Of a stretch of 64,000 nucleotides of DNA, positions 21,350 through 32,469 are shown one piece after another. The first letter of the stretch is position 1. Each line of letters opens with the position of its first letter. This DNA is from Rusavskia elegans (lineage: Eukaryota; Ascomycota; Lecanoromycetes; Teloschistales; Teloschistaceae). Under the pieces are notes generated by a model. It saw only the letters and a program-made list of their open reading frames with translations, was not told where the DNA came from and did no database searches. Both the position numbers and the translations under genes were made by a program. The DNA lies in contig SAUG01000028.1 in NCBI GenBank assembly GCA_011316305.1, positions 62,001-126,000 on the forward strand. The letters run 5' to 3'.

Positions 21350-22302
21350 CAGCATCCCATTATCTTCTACATTGTACTTAACTTCGTCACCACTCTTGCG
21401 CTTGGCTTTACTCCTGCAAATCCGTTGTTGCGGCTGGCTTTGCTGCCGATCCTAGTCCTTGCCGCCTACCATGTAGTCCTTTCGTGTCCCACCGTACTCT
21501 ATCGTTCCCCCTGGGCAGGTTTTGCTGGCGGTAATATCATTACCAGCTTGTTCAATTACCTAGAAGTCGTCCTCCTCAGCAGATCGTCTTATGAAGCCAA
21601 AGGGCCGATTTCTTTCCCCACCCCCGATGACCAGGCCCGTGAAGACCGGCACCAGAACAAGGCTCTGCAAGCGCCTTCATCCACTCCCCGTCATGACTTC
21701 TGGAGGCGCTTGCGGTTTGGTTACTTTGTCACAACCTCGAACAGGAATATCGGAATAACCTACAAAAACACCCCCCCTTTCTCCGGCAAAGATCCGGCCT
21801 ATGTCCCGTCTCGATGGTCGTTCTGTCTACCCAAGACCTGCCTTATTATTTTCACCGGCCTGATCATCGATCTGGCAAGTCAAGAGTCGTAGCCGCTCTA
21901 AGTCAACGCAAAAATGTTCGCCGAAGACAAGGTGCGCATCTTTACAGGAAGTCCAGACGATCTTTTGTCTTGGCAGATCGTGACGAGAATGGCGACGGTA
22001 CTGGGATATTTGTTTTGCACAGCGATCGTCATCGATGCCTTCGCCAGCACCTTTAATCTTTTCTTTGTTGCTCTCCATTTGGAGGATGTCGAAGTGTATC
22101 GGCCTAATTTTGGGTCGATCGCCGAATCCTATACGATAAGAGGCTTTTGGGGGTGAGTCTCTTTTCTTCGTGGATAACAGGACCGAACGTTTATGGGCAC
22201 TGATATTATCTGATCATCCCGGTGAACAGAGTTACATGGCACCAACACTTGAGGAAACAAGACGACGACAATCCCAGACAAGACCATGAGATCTGTGATT
22301 AG
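21350..22302 (+). pseudogene. Wax-synthase-like membrane O-acyltransferase, broken and truncated
   Basis: The translation reads as the fungal wax synthase/MBOAT-type family: a hydrophobic start (FYIVLNFVTTLALGF), then a soluble segment, then DVEVYRPNFGSIAESY and TIRGFWG. After a 77-bp intron (22153-22229, GTGAGT..ACAG) the reading continues as VTWHQHLRKQ, completing the conserved FWG..WHQ.LR motif with the family's active-site His. The gene looks dead for three reasons. Two in-frame stops, TAG at 21890 and TAA at 21899, interrupt the central part. No in-frame ATG precedes the first hydrophobic segment. The protein also ends 19 residues past the motif (stop at 22300), where the family continues with further membrane helices. 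Confidence 0.6.
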
Positions 22303-22491
22303 ATTGTATACAGGTTATCATCAGCCAGTATAATAAGATAGATCTGATTGATTGGTCAAATGTAATCGATTGATCGGTCCCGAGCCTGTATATGACATCA
22401 CCGACAGAAAGCTTATATCCGAACCATGACGACTGCAAGTGGTACTTGAGTGGTACTTGTTTGCACTCCTCTCGTCGCTTCTGCTGCCCCC

Positions 22492-23712
22492 ATGATAAGT
22501 CGATTGATGGAAGGGCATTTGCAAACGATGGATACCCTTTCGGTTCTGGAGAACCTCCCATCCCTATCGCAAACATCGCCGATCAACGATGTGACCAGAA
22601 CAGAAACGACCTCCCCGGTTGCAGAAGTCTTTCCAAGAATCCGCAGACATAGCAAAGCAGATGCGTCGAGTCGGCAGCGCCGTGCAGCTGCCTTCCAAGC
22701 TGCCAAACGAGAAGTCCTAACTAATGTCCAGGAAGGATGGACATGGCCCCCATCTGCCGATCAGCTTGGAAATAAGTTCCCCAGGAGGCGGAAATCTACC
22801 CAATGGCGAGAACGGGAGAGTGACACATCCCCGCGGCCTTCGAGGTCGCCATCGCCAAGCGAGATATATCTATATAAGTACGAGTCGCCAGATGACGTTA
22901 CGTCGGCGTTTGATCGGCGAGGAGCCAAGAGGAGGAAGCTCATGGACGACGAACTAAAATGGAACGAAGGGCTACGGGTCTTCCTTGAGAGGAGGGATAA
23001 TTGGACTGGGACTCAGTTCCAGCCCGATACATCACATCAAAGTGGAAGCAGCCCGAAACGACACCCCACGCGCGAATCAACATCCTCAATATCCTCTGCA
23101 CATTGTCCACCAGGCGACATTCCCCCACCCGCGACCTTCAGCCATCATGATTCCGATCTCTCAAGCTCAATCTCTGTCTCAACTCAATCTCTCCCAATGT
23201 CAACCTCTCAATCGTCCTCTGCCCCTACATCAACCCGCACATCCCAATCCTCCGAACTCATCCCTCCATCCAGCCCCATCTCACACACAACCTCAGCACC
23301 TATCGGAACATCTCCAACCTCACAAGCGCCTCCCCCAGCATCGACAAGAACCCTGATCCCCCTGGCTCCCTCCCTTCTCTCCCCGCATGACCATCCATTC
23401 TTAACGCCAATAACGCCCGTTCTCTACCCAACGCTCTATTCTAAATGCATTGTCCAATCACTCGCTCCTTCTTTCCCCATCAACCTCTCGCACATCGTCG
23501 GAAGCCTGGTGCAAGGTTGGAAAGACGACGGGGAGTGGCCGCCGAAATCGAATGTTCAAGAAGAGGAGAGAAATGCGCGAGGGAGGAAGGGGAGCTTGAG
23601 GGGAAAGATGAGGTCGTTGAAGATTGACATTGAGGGAGATGGGGCACAGGTTGGGCTGGAGAGAGTGGCGAGGAGGAGCGTGGGGAAGGTGAAGAGGGCA
23701 CTGGGGGGTTGA
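22492..23712 (+). CDS. Gag1-like clamp domain protein (formerly DUF4050)
   Basis: The frame opens at 22450 without ATG; the first ATG is at 22492 (MISRLMEGHLQ), giving 406 residues. Residues 60-190 are basic and charged (RQRRAAAFQAAKRE, WTWPPSADQLGNKFPRRRK). Residues 190-305 are a long Ser/Thr/Pro-rich disordered stretch. Residues about 310-355 match the Gag1-like clamp domain: YPTLYSKCIVQ, INLSHIVGSLVQGWK and DGEWPPK. The C-terminus is basic. The family is conserved in ascomycetes and the biochemical role is uncertain to me. An extra upstream exon is possible. Confidence 0.75.
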   Translation: MISRLMEGHLQTMDTLSVLENLPSLSQTSPINDVTRTETTSPVAEVFPRIRRHSKADASSRQRRAAAFQAAKREVLTNVQEGWTWPPSADQLGNKFPRRRKSTQWRERESDTSPRPSRSPSPSEIYLYKYESPDDVTSAFDRRGAKRRKLMDDELKWNEGLRVFLERRDNWTGTQFQPDTSHQSGSSPKRHPTRESTSSISSAHCPPGDIPPPATFSHHDSDLSSSISVSTQSLPMSTSQSSSAPTSTRTSQSSELIPPSSPISHTTSAPIGTSPTSQAPPPASTRTLIPLAPSLLSPHDHPFLTPITPVLYPTLYSKCIVQSLAPSFPINLSHIVGSLVQGWKDDGEWPPKSNVQEEERNARGRKGSLRGKMRSLKIDIEGDGAQVGLERVARRSVGKVKRALGG

Positions 23713-24295
23713 GGGCAGACGATTACGAGGGCTTTCCCCGATATCAGACGCTGCCCCCCAGTAAGACCGTTCTTGACTACTGAAAAGTCGACCACATCGA
23801 ACTTGTCGTGCATGTCGAGTCTGCCGGCCTACTCCGCCAATGGAAGGAGGTTTTGCCACTAGCTCAAGTCTAACAAGAAGGGGATTGTTAAGCAACGCCA
23901 AAAGTACCTGCGTTGGATCCCCGAGGATACCATCTGATACAGCTCTTGGCCAAGTTGATTGGAGACATTTTTGCAAAACTCAGTTGCATTCGGTCAAAGA
24001 AGAGTCGATTCATATTTGCCCTGGTTGTTGCCGCGGTATCCGTCGGTTTCGCGCTTAAGCAGGTTACCCTATTTTTCATCCGAATGATGTACTTTAGGTT
24101 GATCTCGTCCTTGTTCAGACCTTTGATGAGATTGGCGGAATGATGACTCATAGCGTCGACATGTGAGTTAATGGTAATCTTCTGAACGAACAATGTCGAT
24201 CTCTAAATCTCGACATCTTCCTCGTTTTCAGGAGTGCTCAACTTTGCGAAGGATCAAGTTCAATTATCTATCTGGATTTATCAGTCTTGCCTGCT
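23713..24295. other. Intergenic region
   Basis: Between the Gag1-like and F-box-like genes. A plus-strand frame at 23913-24143 has a hydrophobic run (FIFALVVAAVSVGFAL), but no start context or family supports it. Confidence 0.35.
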
Positions 24296-25384
24296 ATGGC
24301 AGACTCCTCGATCCACTCGCTGGGCGAAGAAACAAAAACTCTTCAAATCTCTTCACCAGCTACCACGGAAGCTCCTCAGCGACCAGCAATCATGCGCCTA
24401 CCTTTAGAGTTACGACGTATGATCTACCGACGTGTATTCAGCTTCACCTTCACAAAACGTCGAGATCGCGGAGCCCTCGACACCATCTATTACCAGAATC
24501 ACCAGAAAGGCTGGGTCGATCGACCTTTCCCTCTTTTTCACACCAACAAACAGATACACGCGGAGATCTGCGATTTCTTACCACCTATCCCTGCTTGTAT
24601 CAGAATCAGCGCGCAAGGTATGCTTTTCGATACCCTCGGACTGGCCTCGGCCGCGGCGCAAGGCTTTCATCACGAAAGAGATTTTGGCAAAATATCTCAT
24701 ATCCTGGTGAAGATTTGGCCGCCACATCAAGAGCGTTCGGTCGAAATCTTGTACATCTGGGAATATGTACGAAGGCTTCGAGACCTGCTCCGGAAATGTC
24801 AACGGATCCAAAAACTCACCCTTCTTTTCCAAAACAAAAGGCCCTTCCACTGGTATACGAACAGCTTGCTCACAGTGTGTCGACGCGTCTTCGGCGAAGA
24901 CACCATGAGCATATTCGTTCGGGGTTGTGACGTGATGACTGTCTTAGAATTATTTGCGGTTCTGACGAACGTCAAGGATGCTCAAGTCGTCCTCCCCAAA
25001 TCGGGGTCAAAGTCGTGGTATCCCACTAAGTCTGACATCAGGACTGAGGAGATCAAGAAGATCATGATGGGTATTCACGGACCTGCTAGTAGTCCTTCCT
25101 ACGTTGAACAATTCGACTACAAAGTGATTGAGAATTTTCTGAACCTGTGTTCCCATCAGATGCCTCTAGACACTTTGCTAAGTCAGTTCTCGAAAATGGA
25201 CAAAAGGAAATTCGATGGCAGATGGGAAAATTCACCGAGATGGGACATTGAAGAAGCTGACTACGACGAGAGCAAGATGGGAAAGGCTGAAACCTCCAAG
25301 GGGCCATGGTTCCAAGCAAAACCCGGAGATAGACATATGAGAAGATGGGTTTACAGCCCGTACGAATACGACAGACCCCTATAG
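24296..25384 (+). CDS. F-box-like fungal protein
   Basis: The first ATG of the frame is at 24296 (MADSSIHSL), giving 362 residues. Near the N-terminus, MRLPLELRRMIYRRVFSF is the F-box-like motif typical of large fungal families in which LPxELRxxIY begins a helical bundle and LFHTNKQIHAEI follows. The rest is a mixed helical domain (YIWEYVRRLRDLLRKCQRIQ, VLELFAVLTNVKDAQVVL) with no leucine-rich or WD repeats. Such proteins are candidates for SCF ubiquitin ligase adaptors, but this is inferred from the motif only. No introns. Confidence 0.65.
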   Translation: MADSSIHSLGEETKTLQISSPATTEAPQRPAIMRLPLELRRMIYRRVFSFTFTKRRDRGALDTIYYQNHQKGWVDRPFPLFHTNKQIHAEICDFLPPIPACIRISAQGMLFDTLGLASAAAQGFHHERDFGKISHILVKIWPPHQERSVEILYIWEYVRRLRDLLRKCQRIQKLTLLFQNKRPFHWYTNSLLTVCRRVFGEDTMSIFVRGCDVMTVLELFAVLTNVKDAQVVLPKSGSKSWYPTKSDIRTEEIKKIMMGIHGPASSPSYVEQFDYKVIENFLNLCSHQMPLDTLLSQFSKMDKRKFDGRWENSPRWDIEEADYDESKMGKAETSKGPWFQAKPGDRHMRRWVYSPYEYDRPL

Positions 25385-28111
25385 AGCTGGCTTGCCGACC
25401 GATCATGGATTGAGGACCAGCAAAATCTCTACAAAAAAATAAATTGCTTCATGCAAGAGAGCTTTGGCAATTGAAGAGTTCATGTTTGGAGCTGTACAGC
25501 AAAGGGAGCCTCAGAGGCATAATTGATCTGGAAGGCCTTTCACCATTCTTTCGATAGGCTATTCGATCTGTTTGTCAACCGGGGTATCGAGTGTAGCGGT
25601 TATCGAACACGAGGTCAGCACAGCCAATGTTTGACTACCTGCTGTCCAACACGAACACCACACATTAATATGGGTTTGGCCCGATCTCTCCGGCTTTTTC
25701 TCTGAAATTCGCAAGGATGCTGCTCGTGTTGGGAACGTAGGGCTTTCCGTGACTGATGGTTGAAGCGTTAAGAGAAAATCAATATTTATACAACAAAGTC
25801 TGACGACAATTGGTAATATACGTAAGGTGACATCGTTCACAACATCGATCCTGAGAGATACTCCAGTGCTGATCTATCCCTTTCTACAAGAAGGAGGACT
25901 TGAACAGATCGCACAAGATCAACATGAGCACCAGGAACAGCACACCATCACACAAGATTATTCATTCAGCGTACCTCTCCAGGATATGCACCGTCCATGG
26001 GAGCCTAGTGGATGGAAACATAATAAGAAATCTAATTCGACGTTTTATGTACATACCGAAGTCCAATTATATTGGAAAAGATTTCCCGGGGCTCCGAAAT
26101 CAGCAGATAGAGACTGGACATCTATCTACCTCCGCGTCAATTTCATTTCTAGTCGTGATAATTGCGGTTTTCAGGAGGCATATGTTTTTTCCGCTTGTCT
26201 CGTTAGTTCTCATTAACTGGGATGATTATAACGAGCAATTGAGTCTAGTCAGGCGGATATATATCAACTCGGGGGAGTCTATACTATACTCCACTTTCTA
26301 TTTATAACCATCTAATCGAGACTGTGTTTTCCCTCGTACATACCTATCTCCCTACTGAATCGAAATCGATAACTTTATATCTTCTACCAAACCTGTATAT
26401 TCAACTCCGCAGGTATCCTTAACGTACCCCGATTCCACTGCCTCCGAACCCAATATCTCAACTCCTTTCTACTAAACAAAAGGTATATCCTGTACCAACC
26501 ATCCATCCGCCCAAGCACAGTTGCTCGAATTCTGTTCTTGATCCTTTGGTCGAAATAAATAAGGTAGTAAGTTTATTTCAGCACTTTAGGCAGGCTATTT
26601 TCGATGTAGAGTATTTCGATTGGGCGATCTTGATGTTTTGAGAGGATAAGGACGTATAGGCGATGGAGCTTGATTCATTCTTGTTGAATATCTTGTACCA
26701 GATTGGTAGATGGGTCGTTGGTATCAGGTCCTGTGCCTTGGACAGTGAATCTTTTTAAAAGTTCGTCTAGGAGGAAAAAGAACGTTTGTTTCCAGGTATA
26801 TATCCTCTTATTAGATTTTCGTCGTAGATAGCTTCGAATTTTCTCGCGTTTGTGAAACATCAAGTATATCATCCACAGCCTCACCGTATTTTATCATGCC
26901 ATCTTCTACCGCCAAAGCTGTCATAAATATATATTTCTAACCATCAAACAAAGAATTCACAACAGTTATATAAAACAGTTCGTCACGCCCCAACAAATTC
27001 TATACCATCCCTCCACCAACCACAGAAAAAAACCATCACAAGCTTCTCCCAACCCAAAAATCATCGTATCAGCAATCTCCATAGAAACCCGCATTCGTCT
27101 CCTCTTTCACACTAGGTAACAAATCCCACACAGACCGCCCTCCCCCAAGACTACAACATATTATTCCTCCCACACATACAGTCAAAAAATCGCACAATCT
27201 CCACCCCCCCCAACAAAACAATATCCGGTTCACACCCATACCATCTAATCCCCCCCTCGCTTAAGATAGTCTCCATCCTAACTAAGAAGGATGTGCAACA
27301 TGACATAACGCTACAAAACATACTCCGCTACAGCCACCGAGGCCAAACGGTCCGCACGGCGCCGCGGTGTGAAGACCTAAATGAGAACATACAACGAAAT
27401 CAACCTGCGCGAATCCCAGCGAACGGGGATTCCATCACCGGTTCCTGGAATGAGTATCCGCCTCGAGAAGCGGTGTCTTGGCAGGTGGAGGGAGGAGGGA
27501 GGAGGACTTGGATTCGTTTATTGAGGCTATGAAGTCGCTGGGGAGGAGAATGGGGAACATGGTGTGGACCCCTCTGCTTTATTATATATTTGCCTGACCC
27601 GACTCATTTGCTCAGTCCATAGTCTTGATTATTGAGAAGTGCTCACATATCTTGACTACAGTCAAGAGATAGTCCACTTATCTCATTGCATCTTTCCTCG
27701 AATCTCCACTTTACTCTCACCAGCCATACCAACCAGCGAGCGAACCAGCATCGTCAGAGACTTATCTCATTCCCCCCTGTCGTAATCTATCTAATCATGT
27801 TGCGCGTCATCCTTCATTGACGTATGACTACATCGCCATCAAGCGCGTATCCCCAGCGCACGCGGAGATTTGGACTTGTTGATCTTGCATACATAGGACT
27901 TGTGCAGTGCGTCGACTCCATGCATGTCAGGATTTGTGACATCAGTCCTTCAGGAGTCCGGCGCGCAGCATCCAGTCCATGTTCATAGTGCGAGGTCGTA
28001 ACGTACTCAAGAATGCTCTTACGCCGAAACCGTTCCGGCTTCTTCTCGTCTTCGTATCTCCCAATACAACCGACCTAGGAGGTTATCACTTCCTTCTCAC
28101 GTACTTGTTTT
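25385..28111. other. 2.7-kb gene-free region
   Basis: The longest stretch without a recognised gene. 25.8-26.9 kb is AT-rich. 26.95-27.3 kb is strongly C- and A-rich on the plus strand, with runs of CCCCCC, and poor in G. A 79-residue frame at 27293-27532 shows no family. There are no inverted repeats, transposase-like frames or tRNA signals that I can see. It could hold long untranslated leaders, a non-coding RNA or decayed sequence. Confidence 0.4.
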
Positions 28112-29284
28112 TCATTCACCAACCCTTCCCCTGAATCCTCTTCCTGTCATATTACCGCTTGGGAAATTCCTAGCGCTCAATAAAACACCCTTCATGCTTC
28201 TAATCTCGGCCTTGAATTTGTTCACCGCGTCATCTTTCGTTTCCGCTAACCCATCAGCAAGTAGACTGGGGTATTGAAGGGTACCGAGATAGCGTTTCAG
28301 ATCATCGAGTTGGTCCGCCACGCTTTCCTTTTCCGAACTGGTTGACTTGGTTGGGACAATGGACAAAAGAGACTTCTGGAGAGAACCAAGCGTTGAGTGC
28401 TGCAATGAGGCAATGGTAGCTGCTGGAGCCGACGAGCAATCGCCTGAGGCGGACGATATGGATGCGGGCGGCGAGGTTTGTGTACCGACTGTGCGATTGA
28501 AGAATGGCGTCGTATCTTCCGTGCTTTCATCGGATGAGGTATCCCCATCGTCCTCGACGGTACCTTTTGATACGCCGCTTGGGATCGTAGAAACGTTTTG
28601 CTCAAGTTTTTCAACCATGCCATCTAGATTGCTTTGCGCGGTGGAGAATAAGTCGTGTCGAGCTGACATTAGGGACTCGAGCATTGGTTCAACCAGGTAT
28701 TTCGATGTGCCGTAGATGGCGGCTGCCGTACCGGAGAAGATATAGAAGGCGTTAATCAAGCGAGAAGCGGTAATGAGGGGAGGTGGCTTCTCGGAATGGA
28801 GGAGAAATTCGGGGTAGGTTATTATTGGGGGGGTGTCTCTCGTTGGAGATGGCGAAGGTGGCGGTTGGGATGGAGCGGCTTCTGGATCTCGGGTTGGAGG
28901 AGCATGGGATAACTACACGCTGGTCAGACTCGTTGGGCTGTAGATGCACTGAGCAAAGCATACAGCTTGCTCTGGTCCGGTCTCCTGCATTTCTGCTTTG
29001 GCATTGTCGTATGGTATTTCTAAGAGTCTGTAGACTTCTTCGTCCGTCAAACCCTTGCTCTGTAGAAATGCAATCTTTCTCTCCGTAGGCGCATCTTTGA
29101 TCTCATCGTCTTTGAGGAATTTGGAGGCTTGCTCCAAGAGTACAGCTCGTGAGGGAGGAGGTTCGACGTGCTCGGGCGCATCTGTGGTCTTCGATCCTCT
29201 CTTAAGGTCCTCGTGTGATCCAGAAGCTTCCTCATGCTGCCAATCTGGTTTCGACCTCTGCTTGTTATCTACAGGATCGCCCAT
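28112..29284 (-). CDS. PEX14: Peroxisomal membrane docking protein Pex14
   Basis: Exon 1 is 28964-29284, the intron 28913-28963 (51 bp, GTATGC..GTAG) and exon 2 28112-28912, giving 373 residues. Pex14 is the docking subunit of the peroxisomal matrix-protein import pore and binds the cargo receptor Pex5. The conserved N-terminal domain is at residues 46-89 (RAVLLEQASKFLKDDEI, KIAFLQSKGLTDEEV). A Pro-rich linker leads to the fungal signature ITYPEFLLHSEKPPPLITASRL, then a membrane segment at about 157-180 (INAFYIFSGTAAAIYG) and a coiled-coil-like stretch (LFSTAQSNLDGMVEKLEQNV). The Ser/Thr/Asp-rich C-terminal half is disordered. The gene is divergent from IES2. An in-frame upstream Met exists, but 29284 fits the family. 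Confidence 0.9.
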
Positions 29285-30039
29285 GGTTGAATGATCCCTA
29301 ACCATGTAGGAACGTCGTCGAACTAAGAGCAGGATAAGAACGATACCACCAATACGGATACGCACGTGCCTCGGCTAGAAAGGCGACGTGTTGCCATCAG
29401 AGGGGCTATCGTCCGCCATAGTCTATCAATACGAATAATGCGCTTCTCGACGACTCGACTTTCGTCTGAACCTCGATACATCCACGTCTTAAAAGTCCAG
29501 ATCACCTTCTCAATTTCAATGAACTACGGTTAACGAGCACTCCAAATTGTTTTCCGTCGCGACGATTTATTCTCTAGCACCCATAAACTGCTGATTGGAG
29601 GGAGCGCCTTGATGAGCAAGCGAGGTCCGCTATTAGGCCGCCTCGTCATCATCAGAGGATTCAGTAAGCCAAGAGGAAGACAGAACCTTTCAGCTCAAAA
29701 ACATCGTACGTAGAGGGCTATGCCGGCTTCTTTATGCCTGATCCGCCATGCATAGTTAAAGTAACTTTTTGCTGCTCTGAGGCATCAAAACGCATGTGAC
29801 CATAGCTAGGCTTTGTTTGTTACACTACTTTTAATGTTTCATTTTGGTTCATTCATGTCAGCCTAAGCGGCAACATGCGTCTTGCCTTCCCCAACATATT
29901 CACCACGCAGGGAATCTGCACGAGGCGCATGGCCCATGCTTAAATCCTGCCACCTTGACATCTGCATCATTCTTATATAATTTCTCGTGCCGCTGCAGCA
30001 TATCGTTGTTCATCAATCGGAGGCCGTACATCCATCAAC
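29285..30039. other. Divergent promoter region between PEX14 and IES2
   Basis: About 755 bp between the two start codons. It contains TATAT-like and T-rich stretches near 29820-29990 and a leader rich in CATCAA just before the IES2 start. No gene seen. Confidence 0.45.
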
Positions 30040-31383
30040 ATGCCTGACACGCGTCGTTCATTGCGATCTCGAGCATCTCTGACACGTCAGCGTAGTCCAT
30101 CGCCGACAGTGGGTTTGGCAATGTCCCGCCCACGACGGGCCGCATCCGGAGCGAATAGATCATCTATCAGCGTTGCGCGCTCGTCGCCTTCACCCGACGA
30201 AGCGAAAAAGTCGATCCATCTAACCGTCAAAATGCCTTCGAGTAAGCTGCGCGAGGCTACAGGCGCTTCCAAAAAGAACGCTTCTGCTGGTGAGAGGGAG
30301 CGGCTCGAAATTAGCGAGGTTGTAAGGGCCCCGAGGGGCAGCCGTGCAAAGCGCGCGGTGGTGGTCGAGAGCGACAGTGACGAGGAGGAGGAAGACGAAG
30401 ATGTGGGAGGCGAGGAGGACGACGGAGAAGGGGACGAAGATGAGGAGGCAGATGAGGAAGAAGAAGAAGAAGAAGAAGAAGAAGAAGAAGACGAAGACGA
30501 AGACGAAGAAGAAGAGGAAGAAGTAGAAGAAGAGGAAGAAGAAGTGGAGGAAGACCCGGATGCAGATGCTGAGGGGGACGACCAAGACGCGGACGGAGAT
30601 GTTGACATGAATGACGCTGAACCGCAACCACCGCCACCTATCCTGAAGATCACCGGTCCTCCCACTAAAAAGCGCACCATAGCCGTCACGCCGGCTCAGG
30701 TAGGCAAGGTCAAAAGCGTAGAGGCCAAGGAGATGGAAGAGGCAGAGGATGACGATGAAGAGCTTTCAGATATCGGCTCTGAAGGCGAAGAAGATGCCGA
30801 AGGCGATGAGGATGACATGGATCAAGAGATCGAAGGTCGGAGTATTGGCCAAGGCAGTCGATCGAGCACCCCTGATCTAAGCAAAATGACCAAGCGGCAA
30901 AGAAGCCGGTTGGATCAAGTCATGGGGTCAGACTTCTTGCAGTTGCCAATGGAGCCTCAAATCAAGAAGCATCTGACTGCCGAGGAACATGCCATGAGAA
31001 GGTCGGAAATGGCTCGGAGAAGGAAGAATCTAAGTGAGAAGAGGAACGAAGAGGAAAAAGTATTGCTCGTCTGCCCAATAAGTGTTTTTGAGTGCTAATC
31101 TTCTCCGAAGCTGGATACCATCAACCGACTGTTGAAAAAACAAGCACCCAAACGGCGAGGGAAAATCTCGGCGGAGGAAATCGCAACCAATGCTCTGGCT
31201 CCACCAGAACCCTCGGATGTGGAATACGAGAAAGCTAATCCGGTCTATATCCGGTGGGTCAGCGACAGAGACGGTTCGAGAGTTGGTGTACCTAGCGAAT
31301 GGCTGGAAGACGGACTAGAGAATACGATTGGGAGAGTTTTCGCCGGAGGCGGCGGAAGGAGGATGGTAGAGGAGGTAGGTTGA
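30040..31383 (+). CDS. IES2: INO80 chromatin-remodelling complex subunit Ies2 (PAPA-1-like)
   Basis: Exon 1 is 30040-31059, the intron 31060-31110 (51 bp, GTATTG..GAAG) and exon 2 31111-31383, giving 430 residues. Ies2 activates the INO80 nucleosome remodeller in the nucleus. The conserved part is the PAPA-1-like region: KMTKRQRSRLDQVMG, FLQLPMEP, LTAEEHAMRRSEMARRRKNL and, across the splice, NEEEK-LDTINRLLKKQAPK. The C-terminus has YIRWVSDRDGSRVGVPSEWL. The middle (about residues 115-200) is almost entirely Glu and Asp, encoded partly by an uninterrupted GAA run at 30457-30489. The N-terminus is basic and Ser-rich. Confidence 0.85.
30457..30489 (+). repeat. (GAA)11 trinucleotide run inside IES2
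   Basis: Eleven perfect GAA units encode consecutive Glu residues and are flanked by imperfect GAA/GAC/GAG units to about 30550. Such tracts vary in length easily. The opposite strand gives an artefactual poly-Ser or poly-Phe frame. Confidence 0.9.
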
Positions 31384-31654
31384 GGAGTTTTAGTGACAGT
31401 AGGGCGTCCTGTGTCCGTATTCTTGCGTGTGTCCGTCTAGATGATGCGCAGTCTCGAAGTCGACCAGTGTTTTTGCTAGTCAAAACTTCAATCCAGCGCT
31501 CCTGATCCATGTCCATACTCCTTCGTCATAGGTAGGCATCCGACGAGTGTGAGTCCCGGAGACCCAGATGGAACGATGCATCTGGGACATAACACCACCA
31601 TGACCACGACCACCACCCTACCCACGGGTCACTGAGATTGCTTGTCAGGTAATG

Positions 31655-32119
31655 CTATCGTTTCCTTGAGTCCCACGGCTGTAAGAACGGCGGAGGTCCC
31701 TGGTCTGGTAGGCTGTTGGTAATGTTCGTCGATTCGGAGTCGCCTTTATTTTCTACTTCAGGATCTGTCAAAGACGGACTATGCTCGATCTTCTCAGAAG
31801 TGGATTTCGCATCATTGAAACGCGATATCTTCGGTGTTTCCACTTTGCTCTGCCTAGATGATACCGCTTGTGGCGTTACCGGTTCCTCCCTGGACAGATC
31901 AGCCCTTCCAAAGTTCTGCTCAAACGATTCAACCGGCGAAGATCCTCACAGCGGTAATCCTGGCTTCTCCTTCTCGAGATCTTCTATTGCGGGTCGAAAG
32001 ATATAACCGCCTACGTTGCATCAGTGCTGATCAAGCTAGGAGGCCTGGACAAGCTGACCGCTGATGACACCTAAACCAACCACGACGGCAAAGGTAAGTA
32101 GATTCTGCGACCTGCTCAT
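31655..32119 (-). CDS. Small three-exon protein with one N-terminal membrane segment
   Basis: Rebuilt from splice signals. Exon 1 is 32059-32119, intron 1 32011-32058 (48 bp, GTCAGC..GTAG), exon 2 31950-32010, intron 2 31890-31949 (60 bp, GTGAGG..CCAG with a CTGAT branch site) and exon 3 31655-31889, giving 118 residues. The N-terminus MSRSQNLLTFAVVVGLGVISGG is a single membrane segment, followed by YIFRPAIEDLEKEKPGLPL and a disordered acidic tail. The layout resembles small fungal mitochondrial membrane proteins, but I cannot name a family. Without intron 2 the frame would stop after PGLPL at 41 residues. Intron 1 could instead start 12 bp earlier. It is divergent from the AAA ATPase gene, 350 bp between starts. 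Confidence 0.5.
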
Positions 32120-32469
32120 GCTTGCAGCTTGGATATAGAAAAGTTCAGATCGCCAGACAGCTCACGGTTCGACACAAGGAGGTGGGCTGTAAGCTCCAGA
32201 TAGAAAGAGCTGAAACCACAAATGTATACTTTTCCAAAGGCTGGTGTCGTCGATTGGCTGTCGTGCCGATTGTGAGTTACAGCTGCTAAATTACAATGCT
32301 TTGATCAGATAAAGCTGAAACCAATGCTTGATGAGAAATAGAGCAAAGTAGGGCTTGGGGATCTTGGCCCTGAATTGCGCAAAGACTGTACAAGCCGACC
32401 GTACTGCCTGGGATTAGAACCAAAGCTTCAGTAATTGTTGGTCGATGAGGTCGACAACGGTTCGACTGG
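32120..32469. other. Divergent promoter region
   Basis: Lies between the starts of the small membrane protein and the AAA ATPase. No gene seen. Confidence 0.4.

Noticed and set aside
23913..24143. Short hydrophobic plus-strand frame
   Set aside because: No start context, family or neighbouring exon; probably chance.
24193..24930. Plus-strand 245-residue frame overlapping the F-box-like gene
   Set aside because: It is in another frame of the F-box gene and lacks motifs; the F-box frame has LPLELR and TNKQIH.
30087..30689. Minus-strand 200-residue Ser-rich frame
   Set aside because: It is the mirror of the Glu/Asp codons of IES2; the product is nearly pure Ser and has no family.
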